Notes: generated by a model from the letters alone, not told the origin. 64,000 nucleotides of DNA from Flavisolibacter ginsengisoli DSM 18119 (GCF_900129295.1 NZ_FQUU01000002.1:353988-417987), one strand, 5' to 3'; positions 1-9,938 are shown, counted from the first letter of the stretch. Made by a program: numbers and translations.

Positions 1-1263
1 AAAAATGAGGACCTGGATTTTTACCTTGATAAACTTGTAAGTTTTAGTCAATACAGTGACCTGAATTCTATAGAAAAACCTAAGCTATACAAAGATGTTT
101 CAGGCATACCTGTATCTCATCAAAAATTGGCATTACCTAAAGCTCCAATAGAAAAAATTAAAGAACCGCAAGAATTAACTCAGACATTTGAATTTGAAAT
201 TAAGAGTATACCATCAGGTAAAGACGTATTGGTTAATGATGTAAAGAGAGGCATTACACCTTTAAGAATTAGCCTGTTTAAAAAAGAATATGATCATGTA
301 ACAATTACTAATGGCGTAAAGAAGATAAATGTTCCGATACATGATAATAAAAAAGTCTATGAATTTGATTTTACAGAAAAAGAATTAATTACCCCTGCCC
401 AAATAACAGAACAGGATGAAATCCTGGAGTTTAAGGCTGATCGGTATAATATACGGGAAGGCGAATTAGCCACCATTAACTGGAAAGTAAGAGGCAATAG
501 CAAAATACATATCTCCAATATGGGAGAAGTAGCAGAAAAGACAGGTACAAAAAAAGTGGCACTCAGGAATACAACTGATTATGTATTGACCATTGGTTCA
601 AAAAACCGTTCACTTACTATAAATGTTCAACCCAGGCCGGAGCCAATTATTCCCCAAGTACCTCCTCCTTTTAAGGAACCTGGTTCAAATAAACAACCTT
701 ACACTATTCCAGTACCTGCATCCTCATCAAAAAAAGTTTTCCAATGGAAAATGTTTGTAATTGTTTTTTTGGTGGTGCTTGCAATTAGTTACCTGTTGTT
801 TAATTATAATTCAGGAAATAAAAATAATTCTCAGGTTGTTACTTCCAACAAAAAAGCTGTTTCTGTTCCGGTAGCATCAATGACCAAGCCAGTATTATTT
901 AGCAAAACCAAAGTAACCAACTTCCTGGAAAACCTTTATGCATCATACAATAAAAGAGATATCCAGTCTATAATGAGTTTCTATTCTCCTAAGATCAATG
1001 AGTATTATAGTTCCGGCCAAATAAATAAAGATTCACTACAGGTTCTTATTAATGACCTTTTTATTACGCCGGCTTCCTATAAATGCATACCAGATTTTTC
1101 GAGTTTAGTAATTCAACCTGGCGATGAAACATGCCAGGTCATTATAACAATTAATGAAAAATTGAAAAAGAAAAGGAGAAGCAGGACAGAAAATTATAAC
1201 ACAACGATAAAGTATACAATTGACCCTTCCTTTAAAATAATGGGTGAAAGAACAGGGAATTAA
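1..1263 (+). CDS. PEGA-like, single-pass membrane protein with NTF2-like C-terminal domain (5' truncated)
   Basis: The reading frame is open from base 1, so the gene begins outside the window; a TTG at 127 is not a convincing start. The visible 420 residues hold a PEGA-like beta domain (visible residues about 60-110, with a 'SIPSGKDVLVND' strand), an Ig-like or extended beta stretch, a Pro-rich linker, one transmembrane helix near bases 748-800, and a C-terminal NTF2/SnoaL-like domain (about the last 120 residues, starting 'VTNFLENLYASYNKRD'). Such a layout is seen in membrane-anchored sensor or Ser/Thr kinase-like proteins, but no kinase motif is visible in this part, so the function is unknown. 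The domain calls come from sequence appearance. Confidence 0.7.
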   Translation, partial: KNEDLDFYLDKLVSFSQYSDLNSIEKPKLYKDVSGIPVSHQKLALPKAPIEKIKEPQELTQTFEFEIKSIPSGKDVLVNDVKRGITPLRISLFKKEYDHVTITNGVKKINVPIHDNKKVYEFDFTEKELITPAQITEQDEILEFKADRYNIREGELATINWKVRGNSKIHISNMGEVAEKTGTKKVALRNTTDYVLTIGSKNRSLTINVQPRPEPIIPQVPPPFKEPGSNKQPYTIPVPASSSKKVFQWKMFVIVFLVVLAISYLLFNYNSGNKNNSQVVTSNKKAVSVPVASMTKPVLFSKTKVTNFLENLYASYNKRDIQSIMSFYSPKINEYYSSGQINKDSLQVLINDLFITPASYKCIPDFSSLVIQPGDETCQVIITINEKLKKKRRSRTENYNTTIKYTIDPSFKIMGERTGN

Positions 1264-1399
1264 AATTCTACCCCGTCAGGGATTTGTAAACACTTCCGTT
1301 GGATCACATATTTTAAATAGCAATTGGCATATTGTTTTCAAAATCACCCTTATATTTCTATTTATTACAAAAACGGAAATCCAGTTAATCAAAAGATAG

Positions 1400-1915
1400 A
1401 TGAAGAGAATATTGTTGCTTTCTGACACTCATGGCTTTTTAGATGAATCGGTTTTTATACACGCAGAACCTTGTGATGAAATATGGCATGCTGGTGACTT
1501 TGGAACAATTGAAATAGCTGACAGGTTAATCAACTTTGGAAAAGAAAACAATAAGAACATTGTTGTCAGAGGTGTATATGGAAATATTGACGGGTATGAT
1601 GTAAGAAGTGTATATCCCGAAAAGTTAACCTGGCAATGTGAAGATGTCAAAATTTATATGAAGCATATTGGTGGTTACCCTGGGAAATATGCACCAGGTG
1701 TAAAACAGGAGATCAGGGATAATCAAGCAAAACTTTTTATTTCCGGGCATTCACATATATTAAAAGTTATTTACGATGATAAAATTGATTGTCTTCATAT
1801 GAACCCAGGAGCTGCCGGAAAGCAAGGGTGGCATAAAGTACGTACCCTATTGCGGTTTAATATAGATGGCGCTGATATAAAAAATTGTGAGGTGATAGAG
1901 CTAGGTGCACGTTAA
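1400..1915 (+). CDS. YfcE-type metallophosphoesterase
   Basis: A 171-residue calcineurin-like phosphoesterase of the YfcE/MJ0936 family, which hydrolyses phosphodiesters with two metal ions in the cytoplasm. All metal-binding motifs are present in order: SDTHG near the N-terminus, HAGDFG, GNID in place of the usual GNCD, GHSH, and NPGA. The length is usual for the family. The ATG is preceded by a 136-bp gap, so the gene is probably monocistronic, and it ends in a strong hairpin terminator. The natural substrate cannot be told from sequence. Confidence 0.93.
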   Translation: MKRILLLSDTHGFLDESVFIHAEPCDEIWHAGDFGTIEIADRLINFGKENNKNIVVRGVYGNIDGYDVRSVYPEKLTWQCEDVKIYMKHIGGYPGKYAPGVKQEIRDNQAKLFISGHSHILKVIYDDKIDCLHMNPGAAGKQGWHKVRTLLRFNIDGADIKNCEVIELGAR

Positions 1916-1919
1916 CGTT

Positions 1920-1943
1920 AAAAGCCGGGAATACCCGGCTTTT
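1920..1943. terminator. Bidirectional hairpin terminator
   Basis: A perfect 10-bp stem, AAAAGCCGGG / CCCGGCTTTT, with a 4-base loop lies 4 bases after the phosphoesterase stop. The A-tract and T-tract let it work for both this gene and the convergent membrane protein gene. Confidence 0.85.
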
Positions 1944-1965
1944 CAATTTCTTTAATTATATTATT

Positions 1966-2439
1966 TTAATACCAGCCCCTACCGGCACCAATTTCGCGGA
2001 AAGGCCATGGTATTGATGCAAGGATGATCAATAATGCCAAGAAGTAGAAAATAAGGGTTCTACGATGTTTTGCTTTGTCACTAATCCGTTTTTTGCCCTG
2101 GGCTTTTCCAATATGTAATAATATGATTGCTATCAACATGCCAACAAGGTGTTCAACACCATAAAATCTAGTCAAAGGATCTTTCATTGCATTACTCATC
2201 CCGCCTGCCGACTCTATCATTTTATAACCATGTGCACCAAAATACCATAGGACTATGCCAATTACCAACATTAAATCCGCAGAAATAGTAAGTAGCAAAC
2301 CAAGGCGGTTATCAGTTCTTATATAGGGACGGTTGCCAGCAATCAGGCTATTTATAATGGCAAATAGAAGTAATAATAAAACAACCCACCGACCAATGCT
2401 ATGCACATGTAGTAAAATGTTGTATAAACTTGTATCCAT
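1966..2439 (-). CDS. Four-helix integral membrane protein, function unknown
   Basis: I chose the ATG at 2439 (protein begins MDTSLYNILLHVHSIGRW) over an upstream TTG at 2490. The 157 residues contain about four hydrophobic helices with conserved-looking histidines at helix ends ('LLHVHSIGRW', 'FYGVEHLVGM', 'LLHIGKAQGKK'), a pattern like small b-type cytochromes or quinone-related membrane proteins. Haem binding is only a guess. It reads toward the phosphoesterase and shares its terminator. Confidence 0.75.
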   Translation of the reverse strand: MDTSLYNILLHVHSIGRWVVLLLLLFAIINSLIAGNRPYIRTDNRLGLLLTISADLMLVIGIVLWYFGAHGYKMIESAGGMSNAMKDPLTRFYGVEHLVGMLIAIILLHIGKAQGKKRISDKAKHRRTLIFYFLALLIILASIPWPFREIGAGRGWY

Positions 2440-2554
2440 GCTATTTGATTTGATTGTTGCCAAATCTACAACAGAAACGGCAATCACCAACCGGAATAGG
2501 CAAATAGCTTTTTTTATACCATTACCGATTACAATATTTCAAAGAAAGCATTAT

Positions 2555-3616
2555 TTAATTGACCCAATCTGCAACAAATACATTGGTATCTCTAGTGCCT
2601 CCATTATTCCTGTTACTTGAAAAAAGGATCTTTTTCCCGTCAGGACTGAACATAGGAAATGCATCAAACCCTTTATCCCGGCTAATTTTTTCAAGACCCG
2701 AACCATCTTGGTTAATAATATACATATTAAAGGGAAAGCCTCTTTTATATTCATGGTTGCTACAAAATATAATTCGCCCATCAGGTAAGAAGTTGGGAGC
2801 CCAATTCGCCTGGCCAAGATTGGTGACCTGCCTGGCTCCTGATCCGTCAGCATTTGCTATAAAAACTTCCATTTGAGTTGGAGCTACCAATCCTTCAGCC
2901 AGAAGTGCCTTATAATCTTTCACTTCGGCTTCGGTAACAGGACGACTTGCTCTCCATACTATTTTTTTACCATCCGGGCTAAACCATGCACCTCCATCAT
3001 ATCCAAGAGTATTGGTTATTTGTTTTACTTTCCCGGACTTCAATTCCATTAAATACAGGTCAAGATCTCCATTCCGGATGGATGTGAACAACAATTTATT
3101 CCCATCAGGGGAAAGTGTGGCTTCTGCATCATAACCTGGTGAATCTGTAAGTTTTTTTATGATCTTGCCTTTCGTATCAGCCATATAAATATCATAACCT
3201 GCATAAACTGGCCATATATAACGGTTGCCATATTTTGCCCTGTCAACAACAGGGGGGCATTGATCACCCTCTTGCTGGGTAGAGGCATAAATAATATGTT
3301 TATTATCTTTTGTGAAAAAAGCACACGTGGTCCTTCCCTTTCCGGAGCTAACCATCCTGTATTTAAATTTGTCATCTTTGCCAGGAAGCGATCCAAGAAA
3401 TATCTGGTCGCATGGAATGCTATCTTTTAATGAAGTTCTCTGAAAAACAATATTCTTCCCATCATAGCTCCAGTAAGCTTCTGCGTTGTCTCCTCCAAAA
3501 GTCAACTGCCTGATGTTTTTGAAATGCTTCTCTTCAGGATAATGCAATGTATCTCCCTGGGCAAATAGGCAATTCATATAAATCAACAATACGCAAACTG
3601 TGAAAGGGATTTTCAT
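2555..3616 (-). CDS. Secreted TolB-like/PD40 beta-propeller protein
   Basis: The start is set at the ATG at 3616 (MKIPFTVCVLLIYMNCLFAQ), which gives a clean type I signal peptide; the longer frame needs a TTG. About 353 residues follow with repeated WD40-like PD40 motifs ('SPDGNKLLFTS', 'SPDGKKIVWRA', 'LPDGRIIFCSN', 'SPDGKKILFSS'), predicting a six-bladed periplasmic propeller as in TolB. No peptidase domain is attached. It is likely a periplasmic binding or scaffold protein; its partner is unknown. Confidence 0.85.
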   Translation of the reverse strand: MKIPFTVCVLLIYMNCLFAQGDTLHYPEEKHFKNIRQLTFGGDNAEAYWSYDGKNIVFQRTSLKDSIPCDQIFLGSLPGKDDKFKYRMVSSGKGRTTCAFFTKDNKHIIYASTQQEGDQCPPVVDRAKYGNRYIWPVYAGYDIYMADTKGKIIKKLTDSPGYDAEATLSPDGNKLLFTSIRNGDLDLYLMELKSGKVKQITNTLGYDGGAWFSPDGKKIVWRASRPVTEAEVKDYKALLAEGLVAPTQMEVFIANADGSGARQVTNLGQANWAPNFLPDGRIIFCSNHEYKRGFPFNMYIINQDGSGLEKISRDKGFDAFPMFSPDGKKILFSSNRNNGGTRDTNVFVADWVN

Positions 3617-3720
3617 TATGGCCAATTTATAAGTTGTTAAACTATCATAAAAATAATGATTGAGCTACCCAAAGTTGTCAGAGAATTATCATATGATGTT
3701 ATACTTAATTAGTTTTGAGT

Positions 3721-4698
3721 ATGCGACGTTCGTATGTTTTTTTAATGACATTAGTGCTCTTTGCCTGCAAAAACAATGACAAGGGTAATGATGATACCTT
3801 AGCGCAGCCACCATATCAAACCTTTACAGATAGTATTTCAAACTTTCCTGGTCGGGCAGATTTGTATTACAAGCGTGGTGTATTACTTTTTCAAAATGAT
3901 CAATTGGCATATGCAAAAAATGACTTTCAAAAAGCATGGGAAACTTCTGCACAGGAAGAATATGCCTTAAGCATGACTACAGTTTTAAAGAAAATCTCTC
4001 CTGATTCCGCTATTTTATTTTTGGAAAATGCTACCAGGAAACTTCCTCAAAGCATTGCATTACAGGTTGGATTAGCAAGAGGTTATCAAAATAAAGGTGA
4101 ATCGGAAAAGGCTTTAGAGATCACTAACAATGTAATTAAAAAATACCCGGCACAATTAGATGCATTAAGTATTAAATCAGAAATACAGGCTGCTATGAAT
4201 GATAAAAAAGGATCGCTCGCCAGCCTCGAAAAAGCCTATTCTTTAGCTCCTGCCGATCCTGTAATCGCCTATGACCTTGCATACGCTTACGCAGATGCAA
4301 AAGAATCAAAAGCAATCGAACTTTCTGATTCTTTGATCAACTCCAAAACGGAAGAACCAGAAAAAGCTTGGTATATCAAGGGAGTTTATTATGCAAATAC
4401 CGGTAATACAGATAAGGCAGTTAAAAGCTTTGATAATGCCATAAAGCTCAATTATAACTTTTTAGATGCCTATCGTGACAAAGGACAGGTGCTGATGAAT
4501 GAAAGAAAATTTAAGGAAGCCCTTAAAACATACTCCCTTGCCTTAAAGATTGCCCCTGCATCTGCAGACTTTTACTACCTTATAGGAAAAGCTCAACAAG
4601 CTTTGGGTAACAACACTGAAGCCAAAATAAACTATTTAAGAGCTTATGGCCTGGACAAAACGCTTTCAGAAGCAAAAGAAGCAGCAGAAAAATTATAG
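3721..4698 (+). CDS. TPR-repeat lipoprotein
   Basis: The ATG at 3721 gives MRRSYVFLMTLVLFACKN, a type II signal peptide with a lipobox ending in Cys, so the protein should be lipidated. The rest is a run of tetratricopeptide repeats (for example 'AWYIKGVYYANTGNTDKAVKSFDNAIKL' region and 'ADFYYLIGKAQQALGNNTEAK' region), about seven in all. TPR lipoproteins act as protein-binding adaptors in the periplasm or at the outer membrane. A TTG two codons upstream is the other possible start. Confidence 0.85.
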   Translation: MRRSYVFLMTLVLFACKNNDKGNDDTLAQPPYQTFTDSISNFPGRADLYYKRGVLLFQNDQLAYAKNDFQKAWETSAQEEYALSMTTVLKKISPDSAILFLENATRKLPQSIALQVGLARGYQNKGESEKALEITNNVIKKYPAQLDALSIKSEIQAAMNDKKGSLASLEKAYSLAPADPVIAYDLAYAYADAKESKAIELSDSLINSKTEEPEKAWYIKGVYYANTGNTDKAVKSFDNAIKLNYNFLDAYRDKGQVLMNERKFKEALKTYSLALKIAPASADFYYLIGKAQQALGNNTEAKINYLRAYGLDKTLSEAKEAAEKL

Positions 4699-4781
4699 CC
4701 ATTTAGGTTATTAATAGTAAAACCACTTAGTCCAAACTGGCAGTGTAAATTCCTTTATCTTGCGGCCGCAAATCTTATCTA

Positions 4782-5432
4782 ATGCCAATTATTGCACCCT
4801 CCCTATTATCTTCAAATTTTTTACGTTTAGAAGAAGAATGTAAAATGCTCAATGAAAGTGAAGCCGACTGGTTTCATCTTGATGTAATGGATGGGCGATT
4901 TGTTCCAAATATCTCCTTTGGATTCCCTATTATAGAACATATCCGCAAAGCGACCACCAAAATATGTGATGTTCATTTAATGATATTGGAGCCCGAACGA
5001 TATGCCGAGGCTTTCAAAGCTGCAGGCGCAGATCAATTATCCGTTCATATTGAAGCCTGTGTTCACTTACATAGGAACATTCAGCAAATAAAATCACTGG
5101 ATATGAAAGCTGGAGTAGCCATAAACCCTCATACTCCTGTCAGTTTACTCCAGGATGTGTTGGGTGATATTGACCTGGTTTGCATGATGAGTGTTAACCC
5201 TGGATTTGGTGGCCAGAAATTCATTCCACGCACACTGGATAAAATAACCGAACTCCGTCGAATGATAGATGATAATAAGCTAAATGTATTGATTGAGGTA
5301 GATGGAGGGGTGACCATTGAAAATGCAGGAGCCATTATTGATGCTGGCGCCCATGCCCTGGTGGCTGGAAATACGGTTTTTAAATCATCAGATCCCACAA
5401 AAACTATCAGCCAGTTGAAGCATATCAGGTAA
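4782..5432 (+). CDS. rpe: Ribulose-phosphate 3-epimerase
   Basis: 216 residues, full length for a family of about 215-225. It interconverts ribulose 5-phosphate and xylulose 5-phosphate in the pentose phosphate pathway. Signature elements of the TIM barrel are visible: 'IAPSLLSSNF' with the active-site Ser, 'HLDVMDGRFVPN' with metal-binding His and catalytic Asp, 'CDVHLMI', 'MSVNPGFGGQKF', and 'EVDGGV' with the second catalytic Asp, followed by 'ALVAGNTVF'. ATG start. Confidence 0.97.
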   Translation: MPIIAPSLLSSNFLRLEEECKMLNESEADWFHLDVMDGRFVPNISFGFPIIEHIRKATTKICDVHLMILEPERYAEAFKAAGADQLSVHIEACVHLHRNIQQIKSLDMKAGVAINPHTPVSLLQDVLGDIDLVCMMSVNPGFGGQKFIPRTLDKITELRRMIDDNKLNVLIEVDGGVTIENAGAIIDAGAHALVAGNTVFKSSDPTKTISQLKHIR

Positions 5433-5507
5433 ATCACCTGTTATTGATACATCAGGCTGCAATTGATTTTAAAAGAGGTAAGCTTTATAAGAGTGTAAAT
5501 TTGGGTT

Positions 5508-6254
5508 ATGCCCAAAGATCTATTTTCAGAACAATCTGAAGCATATTTCAAATACCGTCCTGGCTACCCGGTAGAACTTTTTGAATATATATTAGGTTAT
5601 GTTCAGGACCGCAAACTTGCATGGGATTGTGCTACAGGAAATGGACAGGCAGCTACAATTTTGGCTAACTATTTCGATAAAGTAATGGCCACTGATATCA
5701 GCACAGCACAACTGAAAAATGCTATTCGTAAACCTAATATAATTTACATTAAAGCTTCCGCTGAAAAAACTGGTTTTGAAGCCAATTCCTTTGACCTTAT
5801 TACAGTAGCCCAAGCTTATCATTGGTTAAATTGGGACAAGTTTTACAGTGAAGCAACAAGGGTAGGGAAATCAAATGGGGTAATAGCTATCTGGACTTAT
5901 AATTTGATACGTTCGGATGAAAATGCAATTAATAATATCATTGAGCATTTTTACCACGATATAACCGGTCCCTATTGGGATAGTGCAAGAAGGCATGTTG
6001 ATGAAGGATATGATAATATACCATTTGCATTTGCTCCTCTTCCTTCAAAAACTTTCAATATTCAATGGGTTTATACCAGGGAAGACTTACTAGGCTATTT
6101 AAATACCTGGTCGGCCTTACAAACCTATATTAAACAAAAAGGCGAATCGCCGCTACCCTTAATTTCAGAAGCACTCTACGATAAATGGGGTACAGATGAA
6201 ACCCGCGTATTTAACTTTCCCCTCAGTTTAAAACTGGGCAGAATTATAAAATAG
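5508..6254 (+). CDS. Class I SAM-dependent methyltransferase
   Basis: 248 residues with a Rossmann methyltransferase fold: motif I 'AWDCATGNGQAA', motif II acidic 'VMATDIS', and a later 'FDLITVAQAYHWLNW' strand typical of the Methyltransf_11 / yeast TMT1-like group. The N-terminal 'SEAYFKYRPGYP' is also common in that group, whose members methylate small carboxylic acids or are uncharacterised. The substrate is not predictable. It follows rpe by 75 bp and could be in the same transcript. Confidence 0.88.
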   Translation: MPKDLFSEQSEAYFKYRPGYPVELFEYILGYVQDRKLAWDCATGNGQAATILANYFDKVMATDISTAQLKNAIRKPNIIYIKASAEKTGFEANSFDLITVAQAYHWLNWDKFYSEATRVGKSNGVIAIWTYNLIRSDENAINNIIEHFYHDITGPYWDSARRHVDEGYDNIPFAFAPLPSKTFNIQWVYTREDLLGYLNTWSALQTYIKQKGESPLPLISEALYDKWGTDETRVFNFPLSLKLGRIIK

Positions 6255-6300
6255 AATAGTTTCCTGGTTTATCTATTATTTTTATTACAAATCTGCTTTT

Positions 6301-8781
6301 GTGAACCGCCGCCATCAAATCCTTATCGTAACCCTGCTTTTAGCCTCTGTATGTTTTGCACAAAAAAGAAGTGCAACTGTTACAGGTAAGGTCTTTGATG
6401 ATTCAGGACATCCTTTATCTCATGTTTCTGTAACTATCCTTGGCCATCAACAAGGAGTCACTACAACAGATTCCGGCAGCTTTTTCTTAAAAGTACCAGC
6501 AGAAAAGGCTTTTGCACTGGTATTTTCATACACTGGCTATAAAACCATCCAGCAAAACTTCTTATTAAATGAGGCAGAAACCGAACATGTAACAATTACT
6601 CTTGAACAGGGAAGTGGGGTTTTGCAGGAAGTGATAGTGAAAGACCAAAGAGAGCGAACAGAGATTGGGCTTATTAAACCTAATCCTAAAACCATCATTA
6701 ATATTCCTTCCCCAATAATGGGCGTTGAAAGCATGCTAAAAGTTTTTGTTGGTTCAAACAATGAATTAACCTCTCAATATAATGTGCGTGGTGGAAGTTA
6801 TGATGAGAACCTGATTTACGTAAATGACTTCGAGATTTTTCGGCCATATTTGGTTCGCAATGGCCAGCAGGAAGGACTAAGCTTTATAAACCCAGAACTT
6901 GTTCGGAATATCAACTTTTATAACGGAGGGTTCCAGGCCAGGTATGGCGATAAAATGAGTTCGGTTCTGGACATACAATACAATAAACCTAAATCCTTTG
7001 GCGGATCAGCTTATATAAGCTTACTGGAACAAGGATTTCATTTGGAAGGTATAGGTGCAAAAAATAAACTTTCCTACCTGGTAGGCCTGAGAAACCGAAG
7101 CAATCAAAACCTTTTAAAGAGACAGGAAACACAAGGCAGCTATACTCCTTCTTCAGCCGACATCCAGGCTTTGATCAATTACCAACTTAATAATAAGTGG
7201 AGTACCGAACTATTAGGAAATATTTCCAGGACAAAATTTAGCCTCGTTCCTGAATTTAGTCAACTGACATCCAGTGTGTTTTCTCCCTTCTTTACAGCCA
7301 ATGTTGGTGTAGACATTTATTTTGAAGGCAGAGAAAAAGACCAGTATAGTACTGCAATGCTTGGCATGTCAGCAACCTACGAGCCAAATAAAAAATTAAA
7401 ACTTAAGTGGCTGACATCCAGGTTCGAAAATGATGAGCAGGAAAATATAGATATAGCTGGTGCTTATCTTTTTGGTGATAGGGATTTTGATAAGTCAAGT
7501 ACATCCTATGGCGTTATTGTTAATCCATTAGGTGCAGGTATTAACCAGAATTTTGCCCGCAATCGCCTCAATATTGTGGATTATAACCTATCACATAAAG
7601 GTAGTTATGAGTGGAATAAACATTTTATTCAATGGGGTTTAGGTTACGATAAAACGAAGATCGGGGATAAACTTCATGAGTGGGAATACCAGGATTCTGC
7701 AGGATACTCATTACCTTTTGAAACTGATCGGCTACAACTGAACAATGTATTGAATTCCTCAGCCAACCTGGATATCAATAAGTATAATGGGTACCTGCAG
7801 GATAATATTGTTATCCATCAAAAAGGAAATACTTACACCTTCAATGGTGGCATTAGATTCAATTATAATGATCTAAACAGGCAACTTCTTGTATCTCCCC
7901 GTTTTGGTGTATCCTGGAATCCATCTGGCAAAAAAGATATTGTTTTAAGGGCAGCGGCAGGCACCTACCACCAACCTCCGTTTTATCGTGAGTTACGCCG
8001 TTATGATGGAACTGTTAATACTCAACTGGAAGCTCAAAGAAGCAGTCAGTATGTGATTGGTGCAGATTATAACTTTATTGGCCTTGGCAGACCCTTACGT
8101 CTTACTACTGAAGCTTATTTCAAATACATGACTCATGTGGTTCCTTATGATATAGATAATGTGCGTATACGTTACTTTGGTGAAAACAGGGCTAAGGCTT
8201 ATGCAGCCGGAGTGGAAATGAGGCTTTTTGGTGAATTGGTAAAAGATGCAGAAAGCTGGCTTAGTCTAGGATTGATGAGAACCAGAGAGAACCTGGAAAA
8301 TGATTTCTATACAAATTATACACTGGACTCAAACTTTAAACCAGTAGACAGCAGTATCGTGGAAGGAGGATGGTTACGTAGGCCTACAGACCGTTTGATC
8401 ACCTTTGGGATGTTCTTCCAGGATTACCTGGCAACAAACAAAAACTTAAAGGTTTATATCAATTCATTATACGGATCTAACCTACCTTATAATATACCTG
8501 GAAGCATTAAATACCGCAATGCTTTGCGTATAGAACCATATATAAGGATTGATCTAGGATTTAGTGCATTATTGCTTGACTCAGAAAGATCCAATAGAAG
8601 AAGTCATTCTCCATTTAGGAGCTTTGATAACATTTGGGCAAGCCTGGAGATATTCAATCTCATTGACAGACCTAACACCATATCTTACCTGTTAATAAAA
8701 GATTTTCAAAACAACATATTTACTATGCCCAATCGATTAACTCCAAGGTTAGTGAATTTCAAGATTGTTGCAAGGTGGTAA
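6301..8781 (+). CDS. TonB-dependent outer membrane receptor
   Basis: 826 residues starting at a GTG. A signal peptide (to about residue 20, 'ASVCFAQ') is followed by a CarboxypepD-regulatory-like beta domain (about 24-110, 'TVTGKVFDDSGHPLSHVSV'), a plug domain (about 125-225, with 'YNVRGGSYDENLIYVNDFEIF'-type signature region) and a beta barrel ending in aromatic Trp, as outer-membrane barrels do. It should import a substrate through energy from TonB-ExbBD. There is no SusD partner next to it, so it is not a polysaccharide-utilisation pair; the substrate is unknown. Confidence 0.93.
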   Translation: MNRRHQILIVTLLLASVCFAQKRSATVTGKVFDDSGHPLSHVSVTILGHQQGVTTTDSGSFFLKVPAEKAFALVFSYTGYKTIQQNFLLNEAETEHVTITLEQGSGVLQEVIVKDQRERTEIGLIKPNPKTIINIPSPIMGVESMLKVFVGSNNELTSQYNVRGGSYDENLIYVNDFEIFRPYLVRNGQQEGLSFINPELVRNINFYNGGFQARYGDKMSSVLDIQYNKPKSFGGSAYISLLEQGFHLEGIGAKNKLSYLVGLRNRSNQNLLKRQETQGSYTPSSADIQALINYQLNNKWSTELLGNISRTKFSLVPEFSQLTSSVFSPFFTANVGVDIYFEGREKDQYSTAMLGMSATYEPNKKLKLKWLTSRFENDEQENIDIAGAYLFGDRDFDKSSTSYGVIVNPLGAGINQNFARNRLNIVDYNLSHKGSYEWNKHFIQWGLGYDKTKIGDKLHEWEYQDSAGYSLPFETDRLQLNNVLNSSANLDINKYNGYLQDNIVIHQKGNTYTFNGGIRFNYNDLNRQLLVSPRFGVSWNPSGKKDIVLRAAAGTYHQPPFYRELRRYDGTVNTQLEAQRSSQYVIGADYNFIGLGRPLRLTTEAYFKYMTHVVPYDIDNVRIRYFGENRAKAYAAGVEMRLFGELVKDAESWLSLGLMRTRENLENDFYTNYTLDSNFKPVDSSIVEGGWLRRPTDRLITFGMFFQDYLATNKNLKVYINSLYGSNLPYNIPGSIKYRNALRIEPYIRIDLGFSALLLDSERSNRRSHSPFRSFDNIWASLEIFNLIDRPNTISYLLIKDFQNNIFTMPNRLTPRLVNFKIVARW

Positions 8782-8817
8782 TTATTGAAAATGTAAGAAT
8801 TTATGTGATATTACCTA

Positions 8818-9330
8818 TCACGCTTTCTTCATCCAAAATTCATCCTTCCAATTACCAGTGAGCGGTTTTTCTATAGAAAGCTGGTCATATATCTTATCCA
8901 GATTTTCAAGGGATATAGTGCTTTCTGCGTGAGGGAAGAATTCTCTTTCTTCAAAACGAATATGATTTGCAATAGCGTCCGCTATGTTTAAAAGATTGGC
9001 TTCATCTACAATATTTTCATTAATATGTATCAATGCTTCAATCTCCTGGTGTTCATTTATCATTCGATCGACTTGTAAGTCACCAGCTGGCATATACGCT
9101 GCCAACACTTGTTCTTCTAACCGGAAATGCTCATGTAGATGAGATGCCCAGAACCATTGAACAAAGCGGCCAATTGTATTAATATCTGTGCCATTTTTTA
9201 ATCCCTGCTTAATCTTCCAGCCAAACAATAAACCTTCATGATGTTCTCTTGAAAGCGGTGTTAATTGCGGGCTTCTCTTAATTGGATTTGTTTCATTTCC
9301 CATATCCAAAATTAAGGTTGTTTCATGCAT
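8818..9330 (-). CDS. Hemerythrin HHE domain protein
   Basis: 170 residues with a four-helix HHE fold. Candidate di-iron ligands are visible in order: 'SREHHEGLL', 'HLHEHFRLEE', 'NEHQEIEALI' and 'HIRFEEREFFPH'. Proteins of this group bind O2 or NO or act in iron-sulfur repair. It lies at the edge of the stress island but has no TGA-N6-TCA site in front of it. A second Met at residue 11 is another possible start. Confidence 0.9.
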   Translation of the reverse strand: MHETTLILDMGNETNPIKRSPQLTPLSREHHEGLLFGWKIKQGLKNGTDINTIGRFVQWFWASHLHEHFRLEEQVLAAYMPAGDLQVDRMINEHQEIEALIHINENIVDEANLLNIADAIANHIRFEEREFFPHAESTISLENLDKIYDQLSIEKPLTGNWKDEFWMKKA

Positions 9331-9431
9331 TTACACCTACGTTAAAATGAATAGAGTCCAAACTAAGTATTAACCTCATTACCTAAATTTTTCAGCAAAC
9401 AATTGTTCGCTTCGTAAATTTCCGCATAATA

Positions 9432-9457
9432 TGATTTCTCAAATAATTGAGGAATCA
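9432..9457. terminator. Inverted repeat after the mla operon (probable terminator)
   Basis: TGATTTCTCAA / TTGAGGAATCA, an 11-bp stem with one G-T pair and an ATAA loop, lies 4 bases after the stop of the minus-strand FMN-binding gene. No T-run follows it on the minus strand, so intrinsic termination is only probable. Confidence 0.5.
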
Positions 9458-9461
9458 CTGA

Positions 9462-9920
9462 TCAGTCCTCAGGACTTTCATACCTGCCTGTCAATTTTTC
9501 TAAAACAATTTTGTATACGACAAATGTAAATGGCTCCTCGCGGGGGTGAAGTCGAAAGGGAAATTGTTCGGGCGGTAATGCAGTGACACTCATTTTCATA
9601 TAAAGCATTCTTTCAACAAAGGATTTCATAAGAGCTTCCCTTTCTGCTGGTTCAAGGACTTCTTCATACTTTCCCCAGGCAATCACACTTTGCCAGCTAT
9701 TGTAAGTATTTATTTGATCTACCTCAAAGCAAACCTGTGTATTGGCACGCATCATCTCCACTTTCATCCCTACCTTGGAATGCAGAATAATATCTTTACC
9801 GTTATAGAAGTAGGTAATAGGAACAACGTAGGTTATATTACCATCTGTGCAGCCAATTCTTCCCAGAATATTAGAGGTCAAAACATGCTTTATTTCTTCC
9901 TCTGTTAAAAAACCCATCAT
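9462..9920 (-). CDS. Pyridoxamine 5'-phosphate oxidase-like FMN-binding split-barrel protein
   Basis: 152 residues of the PNPOx-like split beta-barrel family ('GRIGCTDGNITYVVPITYFY', 'HSKVGMKVEMMRANTQVCFEVD', 'WQSVIAWGKYEEV'). Members bind FMN, F420 or haem; the substrate is unknown and true PNPOx activity is unlikely. It begins 18 bp after the MCE gene, so it is the last gene of the mla operon. It has a clear paralogue at 22797-23270 inside the stress island, which links this operon to the island as the shared operator type does. Confidence 0.9.
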   Translation of the reverse strand: MMGFLTEEEIKHVLTSNILGRIGCTDGNITYVVPITYFYNGKDIILHSKVGMKVEMMRANTQVCFEVDQINTYNSWQSVIAWGKYEEVLEPAEREALMKSFVERMLYMKMSVTALPPEQFPFRLHPREEPFTFVVYKIVLEKLTGRYESPED

Positions 9921-9938
9921 AGCTGATAATTTAAAGGG

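Noticed and set aside
2333..2620. 95-codon plus-strand frame
   Set aside because: It is antisense to the membrane protein gene and overlaps the propeller gene's end; no RBS, promoter or family signal.
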